DNA of 33,312 nucleotides from the NCBI GenBank assembly GCA_000320545.1, contig ADNK01002337.1:1-33312 (forward strand), read 5' to 3'. This document shows positions 20,124 to 30,861 of the stretch, in pieces. The stretch's first letter is position 1. Each line of letters begins with the position of its first letter. The notes beneath the pieces are model-generated. The model had not been told where the DNA came from and did not search any database. It saw only the letters and a program-made list of their open reading frames with translations. Made by a program: the position numbers and the translations under genes. Origin of the DNA: Bigelowiella natans CCMP2755 (taxonomy: Eukaryota > Cercozoa > Chlorarachniophyceae).

Positions 20124-22851
20124 ATGCTTGGAAGACGAGTAACTATGGAGGTAGAAGTTCAAACCCCAGGGCCCGATTTCGATGCTCAAAATTTGCGTCC
20201 AAGCGGAACTCGAGCAGTCAAATGCTCAAATAACTCTAAGGGAGATTTTTTTTTTCAGGGCTATCTACTCATGCAAAAACAATCTACCTCTATTTTCTCG
20301 GGATGGCAACGGCGTTGGTGTGTTATCAATTTAGCGAGTAAATGGGGACCTGCTCTTCAATATTATCAAGGTAAAAGGTATCTGTAACTAGAAATGTATA
20401 TGTACGTGTATCGTTGCTTGGGGTATTGCGATGACAACCATCCCCTCAGAAAATCACAAACGATCGGAGATAGCAATTCCAAAAGGCGTAATAGTTTTGA
20501 AGAATATCATCAAAATTCGAACTATTAGCAAAACGGAATTTGAAGTCACCACCAGCTTCGAAGTGGATGCGCAGTAAACTTTCAAACTTATTATTTCTAA
20601 AATATCATTCAAGAGATAACTATGCATGATTTAATCTAGAAGTAATAAGAGAAATTTTCACTTCCGAGCATACAGTTTAGAAGAAAGAGATAACTGGATA
20701 TATCATCTGAAGCAGGTAGTCGGATTTTTACATCGTTGCAGTTGGTATGAATCAGAACTTGTGTCTTCTTAGCCCGAAGAGATCAACGGGAAGGCAGAAG
20801 GTGCACTACATTATTACCAGTCGACCAATTTTGCATGGTTCAAATGCCCTTTTGATCAGACTTGAGCAGTATCGGAAGTACAGCTACATATGAATCTTCT
20901 TCGAATGACTGGGTAGCAGCAAGAATCAATGGACTTCGAAATGGTGGAAAAATCAAGGTTCTTTAGATTTTTTTGGACGAACCTGTGGCATTTGAAATAT
21001 AAACGATTCAGGTGAACATCCAAGGAGCAAAAAGAATGAGACATATGGCGAAGCGGTTCACTAAATATGGTGTCTATGTAGTGTGCGGAAATCTGAACTG
21101 GATACAAGAGCGAACCTATAAAGAGTTTCAACATTTGCGTCGTAGTATTGAAAAGGGGGAACGTTCAAAGCTGCAGAAATTGCCTCTAAAGAGATGGATC
21201 ATTTTTGATAGTATCAATGCGATGCAATCTAGATTAAATTGCGTGCAGGAACTAATTAACGAGCTCGTTTCCGATGTGACATTCGAAAATAAAAATGATC
21301 ACTACCATATATTAGAATTTCTAGGGTTTACTGGAAGAGAATTAATGACATTTCGAGAAAAGAATGAATCAGAGCAACTTTTAAATGAGCACAAGTCGCA
21401 CATTAGCTTGTGGGGATATGCTTTGAAAGCCCTTCTCCCAAGCTCTGCTAGTGAAATACCCGTAGGACTACTTTTTGTTAAAGTGATGAGTGCAAAAGAT
21501 CTTCCAGATCTAGATCAGTTTGGCGGCTTGGATCCCTATATTACCTTAAAGTTAGGATCTGAGAAGGGCACAAGAGCAAAAACTACAGTTATCCACAACA
21601 ACAAAAATCCCTAGTACTGAATTTTTTACTTAAAATATTCTGATGCTCACAATAATTGTTGCTGTGTGTTTTGATAGTTGGGGTGAAAGATTTCTTTTCG
21701 AGGTAAACAACTCGACAACAAACCTGAAAGTCGAGTTATTTGATGAAGACATCGGCACACAAGACGATCAAGTTGGATTTGTTGAGATCCCACTAAGTAG
21801 CTTGGGAGACCAAGCTACAGTTCAGACTTACGAACTACATCCACCAAAAAACTCTGAGAATTCTGATCAGGGAAGCTTATCAGAGAAAGAAGAAAAGCAA
21901 AAAGAGTCACAAAAATGGCTTCATTTTCAATTAATGACGAAAAAAACTGATTTCAAAGCTCCTTCAGTGACGTTACAGCTGCATCTTCGATGTCCAAATA
22001 TGGGACGTTTGGCTTCCGAGTGGAATCCAGAGCCACTTCCTGAGGCTCCGACAATTAGATTTAGCTCTGATCGTTTCTACGCAGAGGTCATGATATTATT
22101 GGAAAACATATGGCCTATTGTGAGCTTCTTCCAAGGTGTAAACTCAGTTGTGAATTGGGAATACCCTTTGTGGAGTTCATGGGTTTTATTTTGGTTCTTT
22201 ATGTGTTGTATATGGCCTCACTTGATTGTCATATTGCTTCAAAGTTGGATGATCTACTACATAATAATAAAGTATGCCCAGCAAGTTTCCCAAAATTATC
22301 ACGTCATTCAACCAACAAATGTTGGGGTTCCAGAATACAAAACAGTGCCAGCAACAAAGACTCGCACAAAATTATCGGAAGAGGATAGGCACAAATTGGG
22401 ATGGAAAGTGAAAAACTTAACGAATTTTGTGACGAAGGTAGGTGGGTTAGAGGGGTCTCTATACCGTTACCAAAGCTATCTTATCTTTTTCAATTCTATC
22501 TTTGGTAAAATCTATAAAACCTTCGACTGGACGAATCCCAAGATGACGAAAATCGCCCTAATAAGCCTGATATGTTTCACCTCATATTGCCTACTCTTCC
22601 CAGTTCAATATATTATAATCCTTTCGGGCGGATATGTGCTTTTAATGAAAACAACTCCGATGATGTTTCTCGTTTGGTTGATCCGAGGAGTGTATCTCTC
22701 GGTGATCTTGACAAAAAGGGGATTGCCAGATGCACATAGAAATATGTCGTCGAACCTTTGCAATAAAAGTGATCCAAAATTACTCAATGATGAAAAGCAT
22801 TCAAGTGAAGAGGAGGCGCATAGCGAAGTTTTCCATTCTGACGAAAAATAG
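20124..22851 (+). CDS. PH-PX-C2 membrane protein with MCTP-like C terminus (7 exons, 782 aa)
   Basis: Exons 20124-20370, 20450-20573, 20640-20715, 20773-20800, 20860-20957, 21012-21613 and 21678-22851 join in phase. Domains in order: PH (about 45-148; starts QGYLLMQKQ, ends in helix LEERDNWIYHLKQ); PX (about 192-300; phosphoinositide-contact RTYKEF at 225-230 and LPLKRW); C2 (about 342-450; loop acids in LPDLDQFGGLDPY at 355-367 and LFDEDIGTQDDQ at 412-423, so calcium binding is plausible); then two hydrophobic regions (about 556-590 and 683-716) like the C-terminal membrane part of MCTP/phosphoribosyltransferase-C proteins. Three lipid-binding modules plus membrane anchors suggest membrane tethering or lipid-dependent trafficking at contact sites; that role is inference. 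A start at 20145 is the alternative. The domains are certain; the overall architecture is unusual. Confidence 0.9.
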
Positions 22852-24014
22852 AATTGAAATCCAACATCTATCGCGCAGAAATGTGTCTCAAGTAACAATG
22901 GCCATCTTGGAACCTGATGCATGAATTTAGTGTAAATTGTTCCAAAGGGCATTACCACCTTAATAGTACGTGTACATTAAAAATTCAAAACATTCAGTTC
23001 GTGTTATTTCTGTTGCTCCACATGCATGTAGCAAATGTGTCGTACATGCACATAGCACAACAAGTCAGCATTTTGTTTGTGCACGTTGAGGAAAGCGCAG
23101 ATGATCAGATGAATGGCATGATTTGTCGGCTCTCACTCATGATTGTGATCTCACTCTAGACAACTCACAAAGTGAACACATCCATCGAGCAAGTGTGAGA
23201 GTTAGCTGCATGGGTAGATGAACGTCTCTACATCAACGGTGCTGGAGCACGGACACAACAAGAATGATGCTATCTAGCCATTTCTTTTCACCTGATTGTG
23301 GCCACCTAGCTAGCTAGATCTAGAGATGGCTAGACATGCTAGCATGGCTCCAAAAACACAGGAATCGGTCAACCTAGCACATCCATGTGAGAGATGTCTA
23401 GATGTGTGCTCCACAGCTAGACAGTGCACATCTTCTCAAAATGCTGGGCAGTGCGCACAATCATGTCTAAATGTGAGCCAATGCAGCCATGAAGCAGCAA
23501 TGATCGCCGTCGCAATGCCAACGCAGCGAGTCCAATTGGCACAAATGATTTCTTCCATGTTCGAAATGAGGTTTTGAAGCGGCGTAAACACCATTCAGCA
23601 GCACCAAAAGAAAGCAAGCATGCCGACAGAGACTACACTTTGAACAACGGTGTTCGAATTGCATGGATTGGATATTAGACGCATCAAAATGTCTCACAAT
23701 TGCTCATGTTTTATACGAGCGATTTGTCTGTATGTGTACTGGTCTGAGACGAAGATGCATCATCATTAAAATCATTTAGTTAATAAAATTTGCAACAATG
23801 ACATTTTATGATTACGACGAAGCTCCGTTGTAATGCTTCGTGTCACGGCTGCTACTGATAATTTGTTAAGTAGTTATAGTATTTCAGTCCCTCCTCCGAT
23901 CTCGCCTTAAGAATGCAACATTACGTGTTCATGCAATTGTTCCCATGAGCAATTACTTTGAACCCTCAATCCGCACTGCCAATGTTTCCCAAGCTTTCAG
24001 ATTTCTTCAAATAA
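22852..24014. other. Intergenic region between convergent genes
   Basis: AT-rich spacer with no supportable gene. It contains CTAGCTAGCTAGATCTAGAGATGGCTAG-type sequence at about 23307-23334, directly followed by CATGCTAGCATG at 23335-23346 and GTCTAGATGTG near 23396. The same words occur in the spacers at 18.3 kb and, in weaker form, 31.5 kb. Confidence 0.6.
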
Positions 24015-25263
24015 TCATAACCGAGCAGCATCTTGCTGTCTTTGTCGAAGCTCTTCAAGCAGGAGTCCGTAAAATATACCCGTGTCACTGAGATTATCGT
24101 CGACGAGGTCATTGCCTCCCCAACCCTTCCGTGCTGTTCTTCTCCTCTCTTTGACCTTGACGTTTGTGGCTGGGGAAGGTTCGTTACTATCATCATCATC
24201 GCCATCACGACTATTGCCGAACAGAATGCCCGTAGAAGTAGTACTAGCACCGAAATCGTCGATTCTGAACGCGTCTCTCGCTTCCACCAGCGCAGCTCGC
24301 ATGCGTGCAATGCGCCGTGGCTCGGCTGCAACTGCCTCCAGCACCGCCAGGAGTCGCCCAGCGAAGACAACGTCGGACGAGACGCGCAGCGAAAAGCCCT
24401 TGTAGTTCAGGTGATTGTCAAAGGGGAGCAGGATGCTGTCGTGGTTGTCGCTGGAGCTTGGAGGAGTGACAATCACAGGGATGCATCCGAGGAAAGCGGC
24501 CTCGACGATGCGCGGCGACCATGGTGCCCATCCCGGTGGCGCAAGGCAGAACACGCTATCAGCCATGCGTTCGTAGTATGCCCCGCGGTCCATTCTCGTC
24601 GCCGTAACGAAGATGGCAGAGGGGGGAGAGGCTGCTAGAGTTGAGTCCGGCGTTGACGCTACTCTTGCCTTTGAGAGTGTTTCTCCCCGCCCCCCCCCCC
24701 CTCTACCTTCCTCACCGTACTGATGCAGCAACGCGCGCCGTACGGCTTGTCCGAGCGATGAGGACGACGCCTTTTCACGATCTCCGCCATCACGGCGATC
24801 TCTGTTGGGCTGCCCTTCTACTTTACCTGCGAAGAATAGGAACGTCGCTCTGCCCGGTCTCGTCCTGCCATTGCCGCTGCTGCCACGGTGAGGAAGGGGA
24901 TGGCCACTCTTACTACTTCTACTGCATCTACGACTATCACTGTTGTTGTTGTTGTTATTGTTGTTGCTGCTGCTGCGGTTCCCGCTACTTATTGACAGTC
25001 GCCGCCCATGGCGGGTGCGCAGTCTCATTCCAATTGAAATAACAGCGGAGGGAACGTAGGGCGGGATTGCGATGTCTCTCCCTGGCCGGAAGCAGAAGTT
25101 TCGCGGGTCGTTCAAAGTGCTAAGGACGACGGATCGCTGGAGTTCCGCCTTGATCTCCCGCACAATCGCCCGTGGACGCTGTGTTCGCTTCGGGAGGTAG
25201 CTAAGCGGGGGGAGGAGCAGGGAGGGGTATCGATGAGCGATGATAGATGAATGGCCATAGGCA

Positions 25264-25301
<38 letters not shown>

Positions 25302-25308
25302 AATACAG

Positions 25309-25347
<39 letters not shown>

Positions 25348-25593
25348 CCCTTATCGATAAGATCCATACGTGCTGCAGATGCTGTAGTCGTGCGGAAAGA
25401 CGAAAACGTGCTTGCTGCCGTTGCTCTGCTTCCACGCGTCAGTGTTACGGACGGTACGCAGGGCCTTCTGCACAAACGCAGAGACTCTGCCCTCATCGAA
25501 TGCCGCACCATCCATCTAACCAACAACGAATTTCGCTCGTTCAGCAGCAACCTATCACCACCACCACGACAACAACAACAACTACTACAACTG

Positions 25594-25625
<32 letters not shown>

Positions 25626-28600
25626 GCTACTATTACTGCCGCAACGCAACAACTAAGATACTAAGATGCTTCGCGCCGTACACCTTGAGACGGTAAAGTC
25701 GATAGCATGTAGCATAGAGCGGCACAAACACCAAGTCGGCCTCACTGGGATCTCCCGTCACGCGTGGGTAATGCCGTGCAAAGAACCGATGAATAAGCAC
25801 CTCTGCAGCGAACATTGATGACTCAGCGAACGATGACGATGACGACAGCGACGGCGACGCCCTGCTGCAGTGGGGGAGGAGGTCCTCGTGGAAGGAAGAG
25901 GGGAGGGGGTAAACGTAAACTAACGGCTCCCATGTCCCGTGATTCTCCTCTTCACCAGTCACCTCAGCGCCGCCATTGTTGTCGCTCTCGTAAGCCCCAC
26001 TGTTCCTCATCTTTGCCGTCACAAGCAGCATAAGAGCGACAAGGAGTGCAGCGGCTGCAGCCCCCCTCCCCCTCGTTATTACCTTGGCCAACCTGTTGCC
26101 TCTGACTCTCAAAGGCGTCTTGAATAGCAGCAGAGCTACCATGCCGAGCATCACACTCACGTATAGCACAGCCTGTGCAGCGATGAAGCGGTGATCGGGG
26201 GGAGGAAGAGGGGGGAGGGGTAGCGGCCGTGGAGAGTTAACGTCGAAGAACTCACCTTCTCTTCGCTGCTTCCCTTCCTTTCCTGCCGGACTAGGACGTA
26301 TGCGGGGCGGCAGGTGCTCCTTTCCCCGATTATCCGATGTCACCTCTGCAGCTGCTGCTGACTTTGGCGGTAGTGGTGATGCTGCTGCTGGTATTGGGAT
26401 TTGTCTGCGCCCTCCCCTTTGTTGCCGTGCATCATCCTTTTCGCTTTCTCTCGTTCCTCCTCTTCCTTCTTCTCCGCGTCGGGTTTGATTCCGTGGCTTG
26501 AATGTCGCCGTAGCCAGAGACCGCTCACCTCGTCGCCGTCGCTGCTGGCATTGCAGCTTCTCCTTCTCCTCTCCCTGCTCCTGCTCAGCCTGCGTCTCGA
26601 GGTACCAGCGCCAGGATCGAAACTGCCGCTCCCCCCACCACCCCCTGCGCGCCGTGGAGTGGACGTGCGGGAGATGGACTAGGAAGCTGAGGGGAAGGAC
26701 AGCGAAGCGCACCCCCGCTGCGTGTAGGCGGAAGACGTACGACACCTTATTATAGCCGTACCCGAAGAATCGCTCATCATACCGCACGGCGTGCGCAGCT
26801 CCGGTGCTGAGAAGGATGAAAGGCTCAAAGTCGGGCGTGTAGTTGACGGCGTAGATCTCCTCCGGGCGGCTCAGATGTAGCCATCGCACGTAATTAGTTG
26901 CCTGGTGGAATCTGTGGGAGGGGGAGGGGGAGGGGGGACGAGGATGGTGGTGATGATGATGATCAGGATTCGCGTACTACCTAGAATACATTCTTCTCCT
27001 CAGCTCTGATGTGAGCTGGTCGATACCATCTTTCTCTGCTCTTTCTCCTCCATCATCAAACTTCCTTCTTCTTCGTTTGCCTCGGCTTCCTCCCCTTCTC
27101 GCTCTCTCATTCTCTCTCTCTCTCTCTCTCCCCCCCCCACCCACACACACTTGTCCATCATCCCATCTGCCAATGCCCTCCGACGCGGCGATCATGGCGG
27201 CAGCAGCGCGACTTTGCGTGTGTGCGTGCTGGTTTTACCGCCTTGCTACTCAAGTCAACGGCGTCAGCTGCAACTACTACTACTGCTGCTACCATGGTTA
27301 CTACTACTACTACAACCACAGCTACTACTGATACTACTACTACTACTACTACTAGCACAACTACCTCTTGCCGATCTTGGAGGAGAAGTCGAAAGCGGTG
27401 AGGTGGCCGTGGTGCTTGCTTCTCAGCATTCCGAGCAGCTCCGACTTGCTCTCTGGAAGAGACTCCTCGCGGCTGTGCAGCTGGAAGGCTGGTAGCACGA
27501 ACGCTGTCCTATCTTCCTCCTTCATGGCAGCAGCCGCAGCAGCAGCAGCAGGGGGGCGGGGGGGGGGGGGAGGACCCGTAGCACCCCTCTCCCCACCCTC
27601 CCTGGTGGTAGCAAGGAGGTGGAGGATATCGGGCGCGTGACTCCCGACGACGGGCACTAGGTCGACGTCGCAAAGAAGTACGTGCGAAACGGGCGTCCCC
27701 GCCACCGCCGCCTTCAGCGCGATGTTTCTGAGATAGTTGATTGGGTACTCCTCGCCCTCCTCCCTCTCCCTCTCCCTCTCAGCACTGCCGCTGCCCGCTC
27801 CTGCAGCCGAAACGATGTGGATTCTCGCGTGGTCGCGGAGGCACGTGCAGCCTCCTCTTCCTCCCCCTCTCTCGCCATCTGCTCTTTGATGCCGATCTCG
27901 TCGCTTGTAGGGTCGGTTGAGGCAGGTGGTGAGTGCCGCGCCCACCTTTTGCAAGTCCGCAACGAGGCGCGACGGGGAGGGGGAGTACAGAGTCGCCGAG
28001 ATAGGCCCTCGCCAGTACTCGCACACTGTCTGCAGCGCGGGGAGCCTGTCCACCGTCAGATGAGTCACAAAGCTTACGAGGGGGGGAGATGGAAGGTGAG
28101 AAAAAGGGGGGGGGGGGGGGGGAGGGATGCGGGGGCTCAGATCGGGCGGTGGAGAGATGGCATCTATGGTAGTGCGATATTTCGGAAGCGCGCCGTGAAC
28201 GGGCACGAGCGCCACGTCCTCAAAGTAGCACCCCTTTTCCCCCCTCCCCTTTTCATCCTCCTCTCCATGTCCGCCCCCCCCCCCCGAGACACCGAAGCCC
28301 TCCGCTACCACAGAGAGGAAAGCAGAGCGGAGGCGTCTCCCGGCGGGAACAGGAAGGAGGTGGTGCGCGCGCACCCACTGTTGGTCCGCCCCCCGCGCCC
28401 CGCTAGGCGCACGAGCAACTTTCTTAATCACCGGAGGGCTGTAGGAGCGGTCGTCAAACTGCATATCGACATAAACATAGCATATCTGCCGTCGCTTTGG
28501 AGGCGGCCGAACAGCGCCATCAGCGCCATCGCTAGCTATCATGAGACTGCTGTTGTTCTTACTGGCAAGCCCGGCGCCCCTCCCCTTTACCACGATGCTG

Positions 28601-29537
28601 GGCGTGATGGCATCTTCAGCCTCCTTCTCTCTGGCGGGAGCGGCGGCGACGGCGGCGGAGTGTACTACCTTCTTAGCCGAGAAGGAAAGCAGGAGCGCCA
28701 CTGGGCGCGATTGGAAGACCCCAACGCCTCTGAGATGACGGTCGCCGTCACCAGGACCGTGTTTGTCATCGGCACCACGCTTCCTGCCACTAGCGTGGGA
28801 GAGATCCACTAGCTGGGAGGCGCCGCACGGCTGTCCCACCACAGGATACGCCGATGCTCTTGGAGCCTTCAGAACGCTGGACGATGACGGCGAAGACGCT
28901 GAATGGCTATGGCTACGGACAACTTCGTAAGGACACGGAAGTGCGTGCCAGCCCGCCACGACGCCACCCACCCCCTCATTTTCGGTTCCGGGTTGAGACT
29001 TGTTGTTGCGGCGGTGGTCGAAGGAGGGGTTGGAGAGGAGGTTGGAGGGGGGGCCCGAAGGCCTCCCTACATGCACAACCCCGCCCGGTAAGAGACGGTG
29101 GCGGCGGCGGCGGCGGCGGAGGCGAAGCTCTCGTAGCGTGCTCTTGTTCTCCAATTCCTCTTCTGAGTTATCGTTGTGCTTCTTCGTCTCTTCCTCGGAG
29201 CCTTTTGAAGCCGCCCGGTCACGATAAACCGCCTCGATGTCGCGCTTGAATGCTTTGTAGCGCACGTAGTGGCGCGCGATGACCGCCTTTGTCTCAGCAG
29301 AGCGTCGTTCGTTGTCGTGAGCCTCGTGCACCACAAAACCGTCCAGAACCACCACAAACCTTTCATGATGATGAATGGCGATGATGATAATGATAATGGC
29401 GGTGATGATGGTGGCGATGATGACGTCTCTTGTGAATACAGAATGAGAAAATGCTTATTGCAACTATCTACCCATTGCTGTTGTTGTGGTGGTGGCGGTG
29501 GCTGTTGTTTTTTACAAAAGAGGGGAGTAGATGTGTG

Positions 29538-29578
<41 letters not shown>

Positions 29579-30861
29579 GCAGGAGACTATTATAATCGGC
29601 AGAAAAACGACTCCCGTCACCTGTATCTAGCGAGGGCCAGCTCGAGCACGTGGGAGTCTTTGTCAAAGTAGCCTGAGTGAAACCTCGGATCGAAGGAGGG
29701 GAAGGGCTTCGCCAGCAATAGATAAGGCTCATAGAACGGCTGGTACTTCACCGCGTATGGGCGTTTGGCTGCCTCCCACCGTGCATAATTGGTGGCGTTG
29801 TGGCCAGGAGCCCAATGCTCGACGTGAAATTGCCGGAGAAGCGACTGACGCTGCTGCTGGTGCTGCTGCTGCTGTGGAGGCACGTTATCATCAAGTACTT
29901 CTTCGTCTTTCTCCTCACCCCTTGCATCATCCTTGTCGTTACGAGGGTTACCATCGTTTGCTGCTGCTGCTGCTTCTTTTCCCTTCTCGCTCCCCCCCCC
30001 CCCTCCCCCTACAACGTCTCCTTCCTCCCGGATCACCCGCGATGAGATTCTTGCCGCCGTTGTTGTGGGCACAGAGCGTAGGAGAGCGAGGGCCTCATCA
30101 CGTGTGGAGGGAAAGTTATTGATCGGGAGTGAAGGGTCGACTTCAAAGGCAGGTACAACCACAGCGATCTGTCGTTGCTGCTGATGATGATGATGATGAT
30201 GCTGTGCTGCTGCTTTGCCTTGGCCAGAGCGCCAGAATAGCTTCCGGGCGAAGTCCGCGAGCACCCCCGAAAGGTTCTTTGACACGTGAAAATCAACGTC
30301 CAGGTTGAACACGAGCTCCGTGCGCGCACAGCGGGCAGAGACCTGGCGGAGGACATTGTTCGGGTAAGGGAGCGTTCCATTCTTCTCGATCAGGAGGTGG
30401 AGGTCTACGTTCCCCAGCGTCTTCGCGCGCTCTGCGACCCCCTCGATGTCTCCCAAGTTTGAGCGTGAGGGAGGAAGAGAAGGAGATCCGGAGAATAGCT
30501 TACTACTTTCGCCATCGTAACGTCCACCACCGCCACCACCATCACCAACACCACCGCGCCCTTGAGTGCGGTCAGCGTCTTCTTCATCAGCTTTATTCCT
30601 TATCAGCACGGTGGCCGACACAAGGCCGCCCCACTCCCTGGAGAGCCGGACGAGTCGATCGAACCGGTCTACACTTAGATGGGTGGCGAGGGTCACGGTG
30701 TAGCGGTCGCTCAGCCATGCTTGGTGGTTCATCGGGAGCGCGGATGCCGATGCTTGGACATAGAACTCCGACACTAAATAGTCGTCGTCAGGCGACAGAA
30801 CCTCCTCGCCTTGCTTCCAATGGGAGGAAGATGGGGCCGGTGAGTCACAGATGGAGGGTAC
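24015..30861 (-). CDS. Giant multidomain glycosyltransferase: GT49 - CBM-like - GT49 - 2 TM - GT47 (at least 1931 aa, N terminus unresolved)
   Basis: Exons 30861-29621, 29359-27365, 26911-25684, 25515-25370 and 25200-24015 join in phase. GT49-1 (about 57-460) has FNLDVDF as its DxD motif (187-189), HWAPGHNATNYARW, FYEPYLL and FVVLDGFVVHEAH. A beta-sandwich-like region (about 518-805, NLLSNPSFD...CYFEDVALVPV) resembles CBM4/9-type carbohydrate-binding modules. GT49-2 (about 842-1196) has LLCDVDLVPV (DxD 978-980), ATNYVRW, FEPFILL and RFFGYGYNKVSYVF. Two hydrophobic segments lie at about 1322-1342 and 1362-1379. GT47/exostosin (about 1406-1931) shows VYVYPLP, FVPLYATC, HVFVFPHD, NFCFRPGRDIAIPPY, FLFFAGK, FCLAPPGWAPWSPRIVEA and CIPVIV. 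GT49 (LARGE/B4GAT1) and GT47 (EXT) enzymes build GlcA/Xyl/GlcNAc-type chains in the Golgi. Low-complexity linkers are long. The first in-frame ATG is at 30732; an upstream exon is likely. Two separate genes split near 26.2 kb is the main alternative. Confidence 0.85.
25264..25344. repeat. (CA)n(GA)n microsatellite, intronic
   Basis: A compound dinucleotide run in the intron between GT47 exons 25515-25370 and 25200-24015. Confidence 0.9.
25556..25636. repeat. (ACA/ACT)n trinucleotide microsatellite, intronic
   Basis: A trinucleotide run of about 80 bases in the intron between exons 26911-25684 and 25515-25370. It reads as poly-Ser or poly-Thr in spurious ORFs on the two strands. Confidence 0.9.
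27266..27355. repeat. (TAC)n trinucleotide microsatellite, intronic
   Basis: An impure TAC run at the 5' end (sense) of the intron between exons 29359-27365 and 26911-25684. A (CT)n run at about 27110-27130 lies in the same intron. Confidence 0.9.
29543..29572. repeat. (TA)n microsatellite, intronic
   Basis: A TA run in the intron that splits the GT49-1 domain, between exons 30861-29621 and 29359-27365. Confidence 0.9.

Noticed and set aside
24033-24638. 201-codon open frame on the + strand
   Set aside because: It is the antisense shadow of the GT47 exon, whose exostosin motifs fix the coding strand.
27682-28812. 376-codon open frame on the + strand
   Set aside because: It lies antisense to the GT49 and CBM-like coding exon, has low-complexity composition (Arg/Gly/Ser) and shows no family motif. 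GC-rich antisense of a long exon explains it.
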